Part shown: positions 36,339-45,640 of the stretch, piece after piece
Numbering within the stretch: the first letter of the stretch is position 1
Layout: the number at the start of each line of letters is the position of its first letter
Assembly: GCF_007673525.1 (NCBI RefSeq)
Contig: NZ_VDZU01000001.1
Coordinates: forward strand, 3,135,911-3,199,910
Length of the DNA stretch: 64,000 nt
Source: Fictibacillus phosphorivorans
Lineage (GTDB): Bacteria; Bacillota; Bacilli; Bacillales; Fictibacillaceae
Reading direction: 5' to 3'
The notes under the pieces: model-generated
What the model was told of the DNA's origin: nothing
The model's database searches: none
Seen by the model: the letters and a program-made list of their open reading frames with translations, nothing else
Program-made: the position numbers and the translations under genes

Positions 36339-36740
36339 TTATACTCTTTGAAGTTTATCTGCTGTTTCTGCTAAACGTTCATGAGCATTATCTAATATCG
36401 TAGATTCACTCCATGTGAATCCATCGTTTTCATATCTCGGAATCACATGCATATGAAAATGAGTGAGATCACTAAACTTCCCCCCATTTTGGTTGATCGT
36501 AATTCCATCAGGATTAAAACTGTTCTCTAGCTTCTTCGATATGTATTTAGCTGCTTCCATTACAGCGTTCATCTCTTCATTCGTTAGCTCAGTCAATTCC
36601 TTCACATGTCTTTTGGGAACGATTAACGTGTGTCCTTCGTTAAAAGGATCAATATCTAGAAAACATGTAACCCACTCATCTTCATAAACCGTATGTATGG
36701 GTAAAACTTTATTCGCTAGTTCACATCCTAAACAACTCAT
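36339..36740 (-). CDS. HIT family hydrolase
   Basis: 133 residues with the histidine triad LTHFHMHVIPRY near the C-terminus and the N-terminal CLGCELAN that may bind zinc. HIT proteins hydrolyse nucleoside phosphoramidates or dinucleoside polyphosphates. It follows the Nudix gene by a single base, so the two are cotranscribed and may both clean up nucleotides. Confidence 0.9.
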   Translation of the reverse strand: MSCLGCELANKVLPIHTVYEDEWVTCFLDIDPFNEGHTLIVPKRHVKELTELTNEEMNAVMEAAKYISKKLENSFNPDGITINQNGGKFSDLTHFHMHVIPRYENDGFTWSESTILDNAHERLAETADKLQRV

Positions 36741-36741
36741 C

Positions 36742-37248
36742 CTAGATCCATCCTTTCAGCCTGGCCAATAATAATCCGTGTGCAAGTTCACTATCTTTCC
36801 AAAGCCCTTGCTCAATGTTACGAAACGCTCGATCTACAGGAATGTGAAAGGCTTGAATGGTCGCTTCTTTTTTCTCTAGCATTTGAGATCTGTATTCTAC
36901 AATATCGTTTGTAAAATAAACATGGGTAACGGTATTACTCAAACACGCGCTAGGCTGGATACTACCTAAGAAAACCGTTTCTCCACACACAATGCCCGTT
37001 TCTTCAAGCAGTTCCCTTTTTGCCGCCTCCATCGCATCTTCATTCTCGTTCATTCCACCACCTGGTAGTTGAATGATAACTTGATCTACCGCAGCTCGAT
37101 ATTGGCTGATCAATATGAGAGAATCATTCTCTAGAGCAACCATTACGGCGGCTTCATAAGGAATCTCTTTTAGCGTAATACTTCCAAATTCATCCTCAAA
37201 CACTTCAATCTCTTTATCTCTGCTCTGATATACAAGTTCTTTTTTCAA
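36742..37248 (-). CDS. Nudix hydrolase
   Basis: 168 residues. The Nudix box GGGMNENEDAMEAAKRELLE continues with ETGIVCG, giving the full GX5EX7REUXEEXGU signature. The context SQYRAAVDQVIIQLPGG before it is like ADP-ribose pyrophosphatases (NudF group), though the substrate is not certain. The start is TTG with AAAGGGTGGGG upstream. First gene of a two-gene unit with the HIT protein. Confidence 0.88.
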   Translation of the reverse strand: MKKELVYQSRDKEIEVFEDEFGSITLKEIPYEAAVMVALENDSLILISQYRAAVDQVIIQLPGGGMNENEDAMEAAKRELLEETGIVCGETVFLGSIQPSACLSNTVTHVYFTNDIVEYRSQMLEKKEATIQAFHIPVDRAFRNIEQGLWKDSELAHGLLLARLKGWI

Positions 37249-37453
37249 GATTACCCCACCCTTTTACACCAGTTTCCCCTTAACATTATCCAAACTTGGA
37301 AACATTTTCAACTATGAGATCACTGGTAATCACATCCAGTTAATATTTAAATAAATAGTGGAAATAATTTCTAGTGAGTTGGTAGAATATTGATATGGGA
37401 ACTTTATCTCGATTCTTTCGTATTACGTCTAACTAGCTACGGAGGAGATTGCA

Positions 37454-37690
37454 TTGAAAAAGAAAATCGGAATAACTTTTATTATACTTTCGTTCGTTCT
37501 GTGGATTCTAATACCGGTCATACCTTTCTTATCATTTAGTGCAGCCGTTAAAACAGCCATCGTGAGTGGATTATTTATCGGTGGAGAAGTTTTCTTCTGG
37601 CTCGGTGCGCTATTAGCAGGAAAAGATATAGTAAAAAACTTCATTCAAAAGTATTGGAGAAGAGGCAAAAAAGACGAGGATCCCTCTTAA
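37454..37690 (+). CDS. Small membrane protein, transporter-suffix type
   Basis: 78 residues with two hydrophobic segments (about 5-27 and 31-54, joined by PFLSF) and a basic C-terminus (KYWRRGKK). It resembles the short transporter suffix proteins of bacilli. The start is TTG, set by GGAGGAG 7 bases upstream. The next small gene follows 61 bases downstream. Function unknown. Confidence 0.7.
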   Translation: MKKKIGITFIILSFVLWILIPVIPFLSFSAAVKTAIVSGLFIGGEVFFWLGALLAGKDIVKNFIQKYWRRGKKDEDPS

Positions 37691-37751
37691 AAGATTTGAC
37701 GATCAATGAGGTTCTAATGAAAATAGCAGAATCATTAAAGTAGGTGAAGAA

Positions 37752-37922
37752 ATGGAAGAACTGCTTCTAGGCTTTATTTACACATTCTTGATAGTAATTA
37801 CGTTTGAAACATTGTTTACTAAAATACTAAATAAAGGTGTGAAGCATTCTGCCAAAAGAATTGTTGTTCTTGCACTCCAGTGCTTGGTCATCACTTGGAT
37901 TCTTTATCAAATGTACACATAA
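37752..37922 (+). CDS. Small two-helix membrane protein (56 aa)
   Basis: Begins MEELLLGFIYTFLIVITFE and ends with a second hydrophobic segment (IVVLALQCLVITWILYQM), joined by a short basic loop (KGVKHSAKR). An AGGTGA site lies 5 bases before the ATG. The stop overlaps the start of the terminator hairpin. No family is recognised. It is supported by the ribosome binding site, clean two-helix pattern and gene-terminator fit. Confidence 0.65.
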   Translation: MEELLLGFIYTFLIVITFETLFTKILNKGVKHSAKRIVVLALQCLVITWILYQMYT

Positions 37923-37955
37923 AGCCCGTCAGCTATAGCTGTACAGGCTTTTTTC
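37921..37955. terminator. Bidirectional terminator between small membrane genes and MFS gene
   Basis: AAAGCC (37922-37927) pairs with GGCTTT around an inner palindrome CAGCTATAGCTG; T-run 37948-37953. It overlaps the stop of the 56-aa gene and the end of the convergent MFS gene. Confidence 0.75.
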
Positions 37956-38505
37956 GTTGAACCCTAAATGGAACGGCTGCTGACTTTAAGATGAGAAAGC
38001 TAGAGATCAAGTATAGAATTGATGCGATATAGAATAAACTTCCGATCGTCAAAAAATCGATCAGATACCCTGTTAACATGACCGCGATCGCTCCCCATAC
38101 ACTTGTCCAAAGGTGATAGCTTCCGATCTTTTTCCCTGCTTGCACGCCATTCGACTGCCGAGCCAAGACGGTTTTTTCCGAAGTTTTTTGTACCGCACCT
38201 AAAATCCCCATTACAATTTGGACGAGATAAAGAGCAGTAACCGTTTCAATGATCGGTATAATCAGCATGATTCCAGCCATACCCCATGTATGCACCAGAA
38301 TGAAGGTGCGGTCACCTAGTCGATCAGAGAGCCTGCCAATGATAGGATGAACAAGCGCGCCGGTCAATGCAAACAATCCGTAAGCTAATCCGAACTGCGA
38401 GTAGCTGTCACCGATGTTACGAATAAGAAGCAGGTAGAAGGGAAAGACCATCGAGCTTGCTGTCATTAAAAGGCTTTGTGCTGTTACAAATGTACGATAA
38501 TTCAT
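37933..38505 (-). CDS. Half-size MFS-type membrane protein
   Basis: 190 residues with about six hydrophobic segments and the MFS loop motif GRLSDRLGDRTF between segments 2 and 3. Normal MFS proteins have about 400 residues and 12 helices, so this is one half. No remnant of a second half is visible downstream, where the terminator follows directly, and the start overlaps the upstream oxidoreductase stop by 4 bases. It may be a true half transporter acting as a dimer, or a stable truncation. Confidence 0.75.
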   Translation of the reverse strand: MNYRTFVTAQSLLMTASSMVFPFYLLLIRNIGDSYSQFGLAYGLFALTGALVHPIIGRLSDRLGDRTFILVHTWGMAGIMLIIPIIETVTALYLVQIVMGILGAVQKTSEKTVLARQSNGVQAGKKIGSYHLWTSVWGAIAVMLTGYLIDFLTIGSLFYIASILYLISSFLILKSAAVPFRVQRKKPVQL

Positions 38506-39926
38506 TGTGCATACACCTCATAGAAAAGATTTTTGAACCGCTCATCGGGATCGAGTTCCCGCTTTTTCTGAAAGAACTCATCGATACGGGGATATGCTTG
38601 TTTTAGTTGTTTCTTTGTCGGATATGAATAATAAGGTAAGTAATAGCTTCCATCGTGATCTAGCGTTACGTCAATCATCTTCTGAATGATCTTCTCGGTT
38701 CTTCTTATCTCTTTTTGAGAACGGCCTTGATTGATCAATAGTACAAGAGCAAACATATCATCCTTCGCATAAGACAACACGGCATCCTCATCATGCTCGA
38801 CGTACCGAATCGTAATATTTAACAGGTTCAGATCCTCTTTTTCTAACACCTTTCTAAGATCGTCAATATAAGAAGCAAACTCATCAACAGGTACAAAATA
38901 TTCTTGTAGCACTTCTGTTCGATTGGCGTTTTCATATTCCATGAACGTACTATCTGATCTCATTACATTATTTCTTGATTGATAGCTGCCATTGCTATTT
39001 TGAAAGTGTTTCTTTTGCGTCTCCCAAAATACATCTTTCCCCCAATCACTATAACGAGACATGCCTAACATAAACTTTGGAAGTGCGACTTTTTCTTCTT
39101 CATTTAACGTTGAGAATCTAGTTAACTTCTTTTGATCATCTGCTAATACATAGTCCGTCACATACATTTCTTTTAAAAAGGTCTTAGGTGCTACAGATAA
39201 GCGAGCAAGGTGCATCTTAACTTGCTCATCGTTCTGAACGTTACTCTTAAAATGCTCTTCGTATGCTTTGTAATCCATTGTGGATATACGTTGTTCATAC
39301 AGTTCATCCTCAGCCAATTGCAATGTGACATCGAGTATGACTCCAAAAAGACCGTAACCACCTATTACATATGAAAAATATTCACTGTTCTCATCACGAC
39401 TCACAGAAATGATCTCTCCATCTGGTTTTAACAAGCGAAAAGAATCCACAGTATCGATCAGTGAACCATATCTGATATCCCGCCCGTGAACGTTGACACT
39501 AAGGGCGCCACCAACAGTAAATATATTTTGTGACTGCATAACTTGAATGGATAGACCGTACGGATTAATCTTCTTCTGAATATCAGCCCATGTCACACCA
39601 CTTTGAACCGTTATCGTTTTTTCTTTTGGGTTGAAATTCAGGATTTCGTTATAACTTTTCATATCAAGCAGCGTTCCGTTTGGATAGACCGTATGCCCAC
39701 CCTGACTATGTTGCAATCCAGCGATGGAGATCGTCTTTTCTTTTCTCACCCAATTCTGCAGCTCCTCAGTAGATTGCGTGCTCTTAACTTCTTTCATCCT
39801 TGTAGGTAGAAGCTTTCCCACATCTTCGATGACAACTGTTTTCTGTTGAAGTGAATGGATAGAGGTACTCGTATAAAAAGCGATCCCATATAATGAGATT
39901 CCAATTAATAAATATTTCCCTTTCAT
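38502..39926 (-). CDS. Membrane-anchored FAD-binding oxidoreductase
   Basis: 474 residues from ATG 39926, which has AAGGGGTG upstream. The N-terminal hydrophobic segment (about 4-22) is an anchor or uncleaved signal. The FAD-binding type-4 (PCMH) domain follows at about 50-230: SIAGLQHSQGGHTVYPNG, VQSGVTWADIQ, NIFTVGGALSVNVHGRD. The C-terminal part resembles sugar-lactone oxidases, with a basic-acidic end. The substrate is unknown. Coupled by a 4-base overlap to the half-MFS gene. Confidence 0.85.
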   Translation of the reverse strand: MKGKYLLIGISLYGIAFYTSTSIHSLQQKTVVIEDVGKLLPTRMKEVKSTQSTEELQNWVRKEKTISIAGLQHSQGGHTVYPNGTLLDMKSYNEILNFNPKEKTITVQSGVTWADIQKKINPYGLSIQVMQSQNIFTVGGALSVNVHGRDIRYGSLIDTVDSFRLLKPDGEIISVSRDENSEYFSYVIGGYGLFGVILDVTLQLAEDELYEQRISTMDYKAYEEHFKSNVQNDEQVKMHLARLSVAPKTFLKEMYVTDYVLADDQKKLTRFSTLNEEEKVALPKFMLGMSRYSDWGKDVFWETQKKHFQNSNGSYQSRNNVMRSDSTFMEYENANRTEVLQEYFVPVDEFASYIDDLRKVLEKEDLNLLNITIRYVEHDEDAVLSYAKDDMFALVLLINQGRSQKEIRRTEKIIQKMIDVTLDHDGSYYLPYYSYPTKKQLKQAYPRIDEFFQKKRELDPDERFKNLFYEVYAQ

Positions 39927-40121
39927 TACATCACCCCTTTTCAAAAGTGTAATTTTACACTTTTATTATAAAATGAAACAATCAGGAATGACAATATGTT
40001 TTTAGAGCAGTCTTTTAAATTTTTTTAAGAAAATAATTTAGACGCCTCTCTATCATAAAAATGGTGATTCGTACAAGCACTCTTTGAAGCATTTCATATA
40101 GTAATAGTGGGGGTGATACGA

Positions 40122-40406
40122 TTGGGTAAAAAAAGAAAAGAACTATTAGAAGCATTTAATTCTCTAGGTGCGAACGGCACAGAGACTGAAGCTGAAGTGA
40201 CTGCTGAAAACGGTACTGAGGCTGGTACTGTTGAAGCTTTACGCTCTCTTTTGGGTGATGGTCTAAAACGCAAGAAGTCTAAGAAAGCTCCTGCTGTAAA
40301 GTCTAAAAAGTCTTCTAAGAAATCCAAGAAGTCTAACGGGAATGATTCCGGCGGAAATGCTGGTGAAATTCCTGGTGGAACTGCTCCTGACAGCTGTTGG
40401 GAATAA
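40122..40406 (+). CDS. Lysine-rich low-complexity protein (94 aa), unknown
   Basis: TTG start preceded by GGGGGTGA at 5 bases; the frame could start at GTG 40107. The N-terminal half is helical and acidic (GTETEAEVTAENGTEAG), the middle is a lysine-serine tract (KSKKSSKKSKKS), and the end is Gly-rich with a terminal DSCWE. The charge split and low complexity recall spore-coat or exosporium proteins, but I recognise no family. Lone gene with a good terminator. Confidence 0.7.
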   Translation: MGKKRKELLEAFNSLGANGTETEAEVTAENGTEAGTVEALRSLLGDGLKRKKSKKAPAVKSKKSSKKSKKSNGNDSGGNAGEIPGGTAPDSCWE

Positions 40407-40420
40407 CCTTTAGAATATAA

Positions 40421-40450
40421 AAAAGCTCCCTTGTGTAAGGGAGCTTTTTC
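40421..40450. terminator. Bidirectional terminator
   Basis: A perfect stem AAAAGCTCCCTT/AAGGGAGCTTTT with a GTGT loop and T and A runs on the two sides. It lies between the lysine-rich gene and the convergent M20 gene. Confidence 0.92.
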
Positions 40451-40462
40451 ATGAACGTATTT

Positions 40463-41659
40463 TCAACTCAAAACTTTTGTGGAAACATTTTGTTTTAGAT
40501 AAGTAAGTGTTGCAGCTCCCAAAAGACTGGCCGCAATTAATAAAGCATCTTCATTAATCTTGAACTTCGGATGGTGATGCGGAAATACTTCTTCCCATGA
40601 ATCATCAAGAGCTCCTGTAAAAAAGAACGTGCCTGGCACTCTCTCTAAGTAGTAGGAATAATCTTCTCCACCCATCTGCGGTTCGATTTCTTCAAGTTCT
40701 AGAACACCTGGCACTTTTCTTGCAACATCAACAACAAACTCTGTGTCATCTTTATGGTTTACAACTGCTGGATATCCACGTTTGAATACATATTCATAGG
40801 AAGCATCTGATGCAAGACATGTACCTTTTGCAATGCGGTCGATCTCTTGCTCGATGGCAACACGAACTTCTTCCTTAAATGTGCGAACCGTTCCTGTTAG
40901 CTTTGCTGTATCTGCGATAACGTTGAACGCATTCTTCGCTTCAAACGCACCAACAGATACGACAGCTGCATCAAGTGGATTAACTCTGCGGCTCACGATT
41001 TGCTGAAGATTTGAAACAAGCTGGGCTCCAATAACAATGCTGTCTTTTGTTTTATGAGGCTGTGCTCCGTGTCCACCTTTTCCTTGAACTTTTATCGTGA
41101 ACGAATCGGCTGCAGCCATAACAGGACCTGTTCGATAACCGATTGTCCCAGTTGGCATCGTTGCCCAAAGGTGTGTTCCGTAGATAACGTCCACTCCATC
41201 AAGGCACCCATCTTCGATCATTGCAATAGCTCCACCAGGGGCAAGTTCTTCGGCATGCTGATGGATAAATACGATCGTCCCTTCCACTTCTTCCTTCAGC
41301 TCTGTTAGAACTTTTGCGAGTACGAGTAGCGATGCTGTGTGACCGTCATGCCCGCACGCATGCATAACACCAGGTACTTTCGATTTGTATGGAGAATCAT
41401 TTTCTTCCTGAATCGGAAGTGCATCAAAATCTGCTCGAAGTGCCACTGTTTTACCAGGCTTTCCACCTTTCAACTTTGCAACAACACCTCGACCACCTAC
41501 CCCAGTTCGCACCTCTAAACCTAATGCCTCATGATACGATGCAATAAAGGCTGGTGTTTCAACTTCTTCAAATGACAGTTCTGGATTTTGGTGAAGATGT
41601 CTGCGTATCTCCACCATTTCATCTTGATAGTTTGCCAGACGGCTAAATAATTGTTCCAT
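40463..41659 (-). CDS. M20 family amidohydrolase (aminoacylase / hippurate hydrolase type)
   Basis: 398-residue metallopeptidase of the M20D group. Metal ligands appear in GVMHACGHDGH, in HQHAEELAPGGA (Glu as base) and near the C-terminus in the QMGGEDYSYY loop; the dimerisation domain is about 180-290. It removes acyl or aminobenzoyl groups from amino acids. The upstream gene (22 bases away) is an AbgT transporter, so the imported substrate may be p-aminobenzoyl-glutamate or an acyl-peptide. Confidence 0.9.
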   Translation of the reverse strand: MEQLFSRLANYQDEMVEIRRHLHQNPELSFEEVETPAFIASYHEALGLEVRTGVGGRGVVAKLKGGKPGKTVALRADFDALPIQEENDSPYKSKVPGVMHACGHDGHTASLLVLAKVLTELKEEVEGTIVFIHQHAEELAPGGAIAMIEDGCLDGVDVIYGTHLWATMPTGTIGYRTGPVMAAADSFTIKVQGKGGHGAQPHKTKDSIVIGAQLVSNLQQIVSRRVNPLDAAVVSVGAFEAKNAFNVIADTAKLTGTVRTFKEEVRVAIEQEIDRIAKGTCLASDASYEYVFKRGYPAVVNHKDDTEFVVDVARKVPGVLELEEIEPQMGGEDYSYYLERVPGTFFFTGALDDSWEEVFPHHHPKFKINEDALLIAASLLGAATLTYLKQNVSTKVLS

Positions 41660-41681
41660 TCCAGTTCACTCCTCTTATAAT

Positions 41682-43250
41682 CTACATTTTTATATATTCG
41701 CCAGGTCCTAGCGGAAGTCCTAGCACGTACCATACAGTAAATAATAGACACCAAAAAATCGTATAAGCGATCGTGTAAGGCAGTAAGGAGGATATTAAAG
41801 TCCCCATCCCCATACTCTTATCAAACTTTTTCGCAAAAGTTAGTAAAATAGCAAAATAGGCAAGCATCGGAGTGATCGTGTTCGTTATTGAATCACCGAT
41901 CCGATAGGCCATCTGTGTAAATGCAGGACTATAATCTAAAGCCATGAACATCGGAACAAATACCGGTCCTAAAATAGCCCATTTTGCTGATGAACTAGCG
42001 ATGAGTAAGTTTACTAGCGCTGTAAAAAGAATGAATGCGATCAATAGTGGAAGTCCTGTAAATCCTGATTCTTTTAAGAAATCAGCACCTGTTATCGCGA
42101 TGATCGAACCTAAGTTACTCCAACTAAAATAAGCGATCATCTGGGCTGCAATAAAAGCAAGCACAATATAGTACCCCATACCGCTCATCGCTTTTGTTAA
42201 GTGTTCAGCTACGTCTTTATCGTTTTTTAAGACCTTAGATCCAAATCCATAAGCCATTGCTGGAATGAAAAAGAAAAGAAGCATGATCGGAACCAAGGAA
42301 TCCATAAATGGAGAATCGATAAGCTCACCTGTTTTAGCATGTCGAAGCATAGCGCCTTTTGGCACGGTCACAAGTAGAATGATAGTTGTGTAGATGAATA
42401 GTGAGATCGTTGCCCACTTTAAGCCTCTTCTCTCTTCTGAAGTTAGAGCTTGTTTCTTCACTTCAAGATCATCAGGAACTTGGTATTCTCCGAGACGTGG
42501 TTCTACAATCTTCGTTGTTACCCAAACGGCTACTGGTAACAGTACAAAGGTTGAGGCAAGCATGAAGTAGTAATTCATCGCAGGGTTTGCTGTATACGTT
42601 TTATCTTGGAGGTGAGCGGCAGATTCTGTGAATCCAGCAAGCATCACATCAAGCATACTGATAATAATATTTGCACTAAATCCGCCAGCAACTGCTGCAT
42701 AAGCTGCTGCAAGCCCAGCAATCGGATGACGACCAAGCGTAAGAAATACCATGGCTGCAACAGGAGGAAGTACGATTAAAGCAGCATCAGCGGCTGCGTT
42801 TCCTACGATTCCAATGAAGATGATGATCGGTAAGATGAGTGCTTTCGGTGAGGCGAGTACGACTCTGCGCATAAATGCTGAGATCAATCCTGTTGATTCA
42901 GCTAGACCGACTCCAAGCATAACAACGAGCACGAGGCCGAGCGGCGGGAAGTTCACAAAGTTACTGACAAGTTCACTCAGCATTCGTATGATTCCTTCTT
43001 CGTTCAGAAGATTGACTGCTGTGATTTTTTCATTATTGGCCGGATTCACAGCACTCCATCCTGCTACTCCTGCTATGAATGAACCTATCAAGATTACGGC
43101 CGTGATGATGACAAACAAAGTAAGAACATCCGGTAGTTTGTTTCCGTTCTTCTCTACCCAGTCCAACACTTTATGAAATAAATTCTTTTTGCTGTTACCT
43201 GGATCTGGTGAATTTGCTGAAGGTACTGCTTTCAAGGCTGAACGTGACAT
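41682..43250 (-). CDS. AbgT family transporter
   Basis: 522 residues from ATG 43250, set by AGGGAGG 7 bases upstream; the frame extends further to 43301 without such a site. About 11-13 hydrophobic segments, with family motifs such as GNAAADAALIVLPP and the C-terminal PMLAYFAILLTF. AbgT proteins import p-aminobenzoyl-glutamate or export sulfonamides. The M20 gene directly downstream supports import and hydrolysis. Confidence 0.9.
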   Translation of the reverse strand: MSRSALKAVPSANSPDPGNSKKNLFHKVLDWVEKNGNKLPDVLTLFVIITAVILIGSFIAGVAGWSAVNPANNEKITAVNLLNEEGIIRMLSELVSNFVNFPPLGLVLVVMLGVGLAESTGLISAFMRRVVLASPKALILPIIIFIGIVGNAAADAALIVLPPVAAMVFLTLGRHPIAGLAAAYAAVAGGFSANIIISMLDVMLAGFTESAAHLQDKTYTANPAMNYYFMLASTFVLLPVAVWVTTKIVEPRLGEYQVPDDLEVKKQALTSEERRGLKWATISLFIYTTIILLVTVPKGAMLRHAKTGELIDSPFMDSLVPIMLLFFFIPAMAYGFGSKVLKNDKDVAEHLTKAMSGMGYYIVLAFIAAQMIAYFSWSNLGSIIAITGADFLKESGFTGLPLLIAFILFTALVNLLIASSSAKWAILGPVFVPMFMALDYSPAFTQMAYRIGDSITNTITPMLAYFAILLTFAKKFDKSMGMGTLISSLLPYTIAYTIFWCLLFTVWYVLGLPLGPGEYIKM

Positions 43251-43517
43251 GGATATCCTCCCTCTGTTATTAATTTTCAGAAAAATTTTAAATTTCTTCA
43301 CATTCTACCGCCTCTATCATTCGGTTTCAAGGGGTCATTTAGAACACTACTTTTTTACTAGCTAATAGAGTGTACGTGCTCTTAGAGTGATGTAAGGGCT
43401 TACTTTTGCAGAATATTCATGCATTTCTAAATTTACCTCTTGCCTTTCTTTCGCTATAATAAATACATTATTTGCTTAGAGAACCCATTTTCAGATAAAG
43501 ATAAGGGAGAGAACACC

Positions 43518-44159
43518 ATGGATCTTTTATTAAAAGAAAGTCTGAAAGCAAGCTACAACGAGCAAGCTGATTCACGTGATCAATCAGTGATTCAGAGTTG
43601 GAAAACCGATGAACTAAATGCCTTTATTGCGGCTCTTACATCTAGTCCAAAAAAACACCAACATACCGTTTTTGATCTTGGAGCTGGATCAGGTCAGCAC
43701 GGAAAATACTTATCTCAACATAACTTGGATGTGACATGTATCGACCTCTCTCCTAACATGGTAGAAACGTGCCGTGCAAAAGGTTTAAAAGCAGAAGTGA
43801 TGGATTATTACAAAATACTTTTTGATGCTGAATCTTTTGATGCCGTATGGGCGATGAATACGCTTCTTCACGTTCCAAAGGTAAGCCTACCTGCTGTTCT
43901 TCAAAACATTCATACCGTATTATCAGAGGATGGTTTATTCTACATGGGCGTTTATGGCGGTAAAGATTCTGAGGGAGTGTGGCAAGAAGATTCATATATT
44001 CCAAAGCGATTCTTCTCCTTTTATACCGATGCAGATTTACTTGATGTGGTAGCTCCTCTATTCGAGGTACAAGATTTCCACGTTGTTACAGAAGCTGGAC
44101 GAGGTATAGGTATGAACTTTCAATCCTTGCTTTTACGTAAAAAAGCGATCGTAGACTAA
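43518..44159 (+). CDS. Class I SAM-dependent methyltransferase
   Basis: 213 residues from ATG 43518, which has AAGGGAG upstream; the frame opens 78 bases earlier without a site. The SAM-binding motif VFDLGAGSGQHGKYL is followed by CIDLSPNMVETC and DAVWAMNTLLHVP, the usual order for class I methyltransferases of the Methyltransf_11/25 type. Substrate unknown. Single gene. Confidence 0.85.
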   Translation: MDLLLKESLKASYNEQADSRDQSVIQSWKTDELNAFIAALTSSPKKHQHTVFDLGAGSGQHGKYLSQHNLDVTCIDLSPNMVETCRAKGLKAEVMDYYKILFDAESFDAVWAMNTLLHVPKVSLPAVLQNIHTVLSEDGLFYMGVYGGKDSEGVWQEDSYIPKRFFSFYTDADLLDVVAPLFEVQDFHVVTEAGRGIGMNFQSLLLRKKAIVD

Positions 44160-44246
44160 TTACAGCGTTGTTTTAAAAGATTATTTGCTTGATTAAGTTG
44201 TTTAAAGCTTAAGGTGGAAAATAGGTGCTAACTCATAAATCGGTTC

Positions 44247-44274
44247 AAAAAAAAGCTCCTCTGCTTGAGGGGCT
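44247..44274 (-). terminator. Terminator after the broken acetyltransferase
   Basis: AGCTCCTC (44254-44261) with GAGGGGCT (44267-44274, one mismatch), loop of 5 and an eight-T tract on the minus strand. It directly follows the pseudogene. Confidence 0.8.
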
Positions 44275-44275
44275 C

Positions 44276-44753
44276 TTAAATTTCTCGAATATAACGAATA
44301 GACATATGTTTACCGCTTCCTTCACTAATCTTTTCAGATTGTTTGATAAACCCTTTTGCTTCGTAAAAAGGAATGGCCTTCTCGTTACCTTTTTGTGCGG
44401 ATAGCCATTGCTCTTTAATACCTATATTCTTCTGATAGTCTGTGTAATAGTTCAACAGTTTTGACCCAATCCCTCTGTTTCTCACCTATCGTTCCCCCGC
44501 CGATTGCACCTGCTACTTCTCCATCTTCTTTTGCTACAAAATATCCGTGCCAATTCTCGCTGAACTCAGTCACTTCGTTTTCAATTCTTTTCTCGTTATA
44601 ATACTCTTCAATAACACTGTTTACATACGATTCATCTTCTAAATATCCATATGTAGCACGCCATCCTTCTGAGCATACTCTTGCTATTCCTTTCACTTCA
44701 TCCGGTCCAGCTTTCATGAGAGTTATGTCTTCTGTCGTTCTTGATTTTTTCAT
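44276..44753 (-). pseudogene. GNAT acetyltransferase broken by an internal deletion/frameshift
   Basis: The first part (44753 to about 44480) reads as the N-terminal half of a GNAT domain up to VAGAIGGGTIGE and then runs on in the wrong frame. From about 44485 another frame continues with RNRGIGSKLLNYYT and KAIPFYEAKGF, the acetyl-CoA loop and the last motif of the same domain. The strand that normally lies between GAIGGG and the RNRGIG loop (about 10-15 residues) is missing, so this looks like a small deletion with frame shift rather than a sequencing slip. A terminator still follows. Confidence 0.8.
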
Positions 44754-44850
44754 CTTTTCACCTCTCTTTTTTTCCTTTCACCACCTCATTATAACCTATT
44801 TTTTGGTAAAATAGAGGTATGCTTCTCAGTCAGTCTGGGGCTCGTTTTAA

Positions 44851-45567
44851 ATGAGAAAGGCGGATGATTATTTGACAAATTTGATCACGAAAAATGAAGA
44901 TGTTTTTAACATGCTAGATTCTCTTTTACGTGATGAGGGTGCGTTCTGGAACTCTTTTTATGAAGACAGAAATAAGAAGGTTCCTTTTTTTGTGGACGCA
45001 CCCGATGAAAATCTCGTGAAATATATCGAACGTGGTCTACTAAAGCCTGGCCGTGTGTTAGAACTTGGGTGTGGTCCTGGCCGAAACGCGATCTTCTTAG
45101 CGCAGCTTGGGTTTGAAGTAGATGCTGTTGACCTCTCTAGCGAAGGACTGGAATGGGCACGTGAACGCGCTAAGGAGAAAGGCGTCGATGTGAAATTTAT
45201 ACAAGGAAGTATCTTTGAGATGAATCTACCTCACATGGAGTATGATCTAATTTATGATTCTGGCTGTTTTCATCATGTACCTCCTCACCGCCGTGTAAGT
45301 TATTTAAACGTTCTAAACAACTGTTTAAAAGATGGCGGCCATTTCGCTATTACATGTTTTGATGCTGTCGGCATGGGGCTCGATATTCCCGATATGGAAG
45401 TGTACAAAGATCGCTCGATGCAAGGAGGATTAGGTTATACGTTTGAGAAAATGCGGGAGGTTTTCTCTGATTTTGAAGAGGTTGAGTTAAGGAAGATGGA
45501 AGAAATAACACAACCTGCTGATACTTTTGGCTTGCCATTTTTAAATGCAGGTTTGTTTCGAAAATAA
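44851..45567 (+). CDS. Class I SAM-dependent methyltransferase (TehB-like)
   Basis: 238 residues. FWNSFYEDRNKKVPFF, then the SAM motif VLELGCGPGRNAIFL, DAVDLSSEGLEWA and LIYDSGCFHHVPPHRR, as in thiopurine/TehB-like small-molecule methyltransferases. The first ATG (44851) has only a weak GGGG upstream; a later ATG at codon 21 (MLDSLLRDEG) would fit the family N-terminus equally well. Substrate unknown. Confidence 0.82.
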   Translation: MRKADDYLTNLITKNEDVFNMLDSLLRDEGAFWNSFYEDRNKKVPFFVDAPDENLVKYIERGLLKPGRVLELGCGPGRNAIFLAQLGFEVDAVDLSSEGLEWARERAKEKGVDVKFIQGSIFEMNLPHMEYDLIYDSGCFHHVPPHRRVSYLNVLNNCLKDGGHFAITCFDAVGMGLDIPDMEVYKDRSMQGGLGYTFEKMREVFSDFEEVELRKMEEITQPADTFGLPFLNAGLFRK

Positions 45568-45573
45568 AAAACA

Positions 45574-45605
45574 AACACTTGGAGTCATATCTCCAAGTGT
45601 TTTTA
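45574..45605 (+). terminator. Terminator of the methyltransferase gene
   Basis: A perfect 11-bp stem AACACTTGGAG/CTCCAAGTGTT with a 6-base loop and a T-run. Confidence 0.92.
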
Positions 45606-45640
45606 TATGGCTTATGATGTATGTGAAGATTGCTTGTGAT

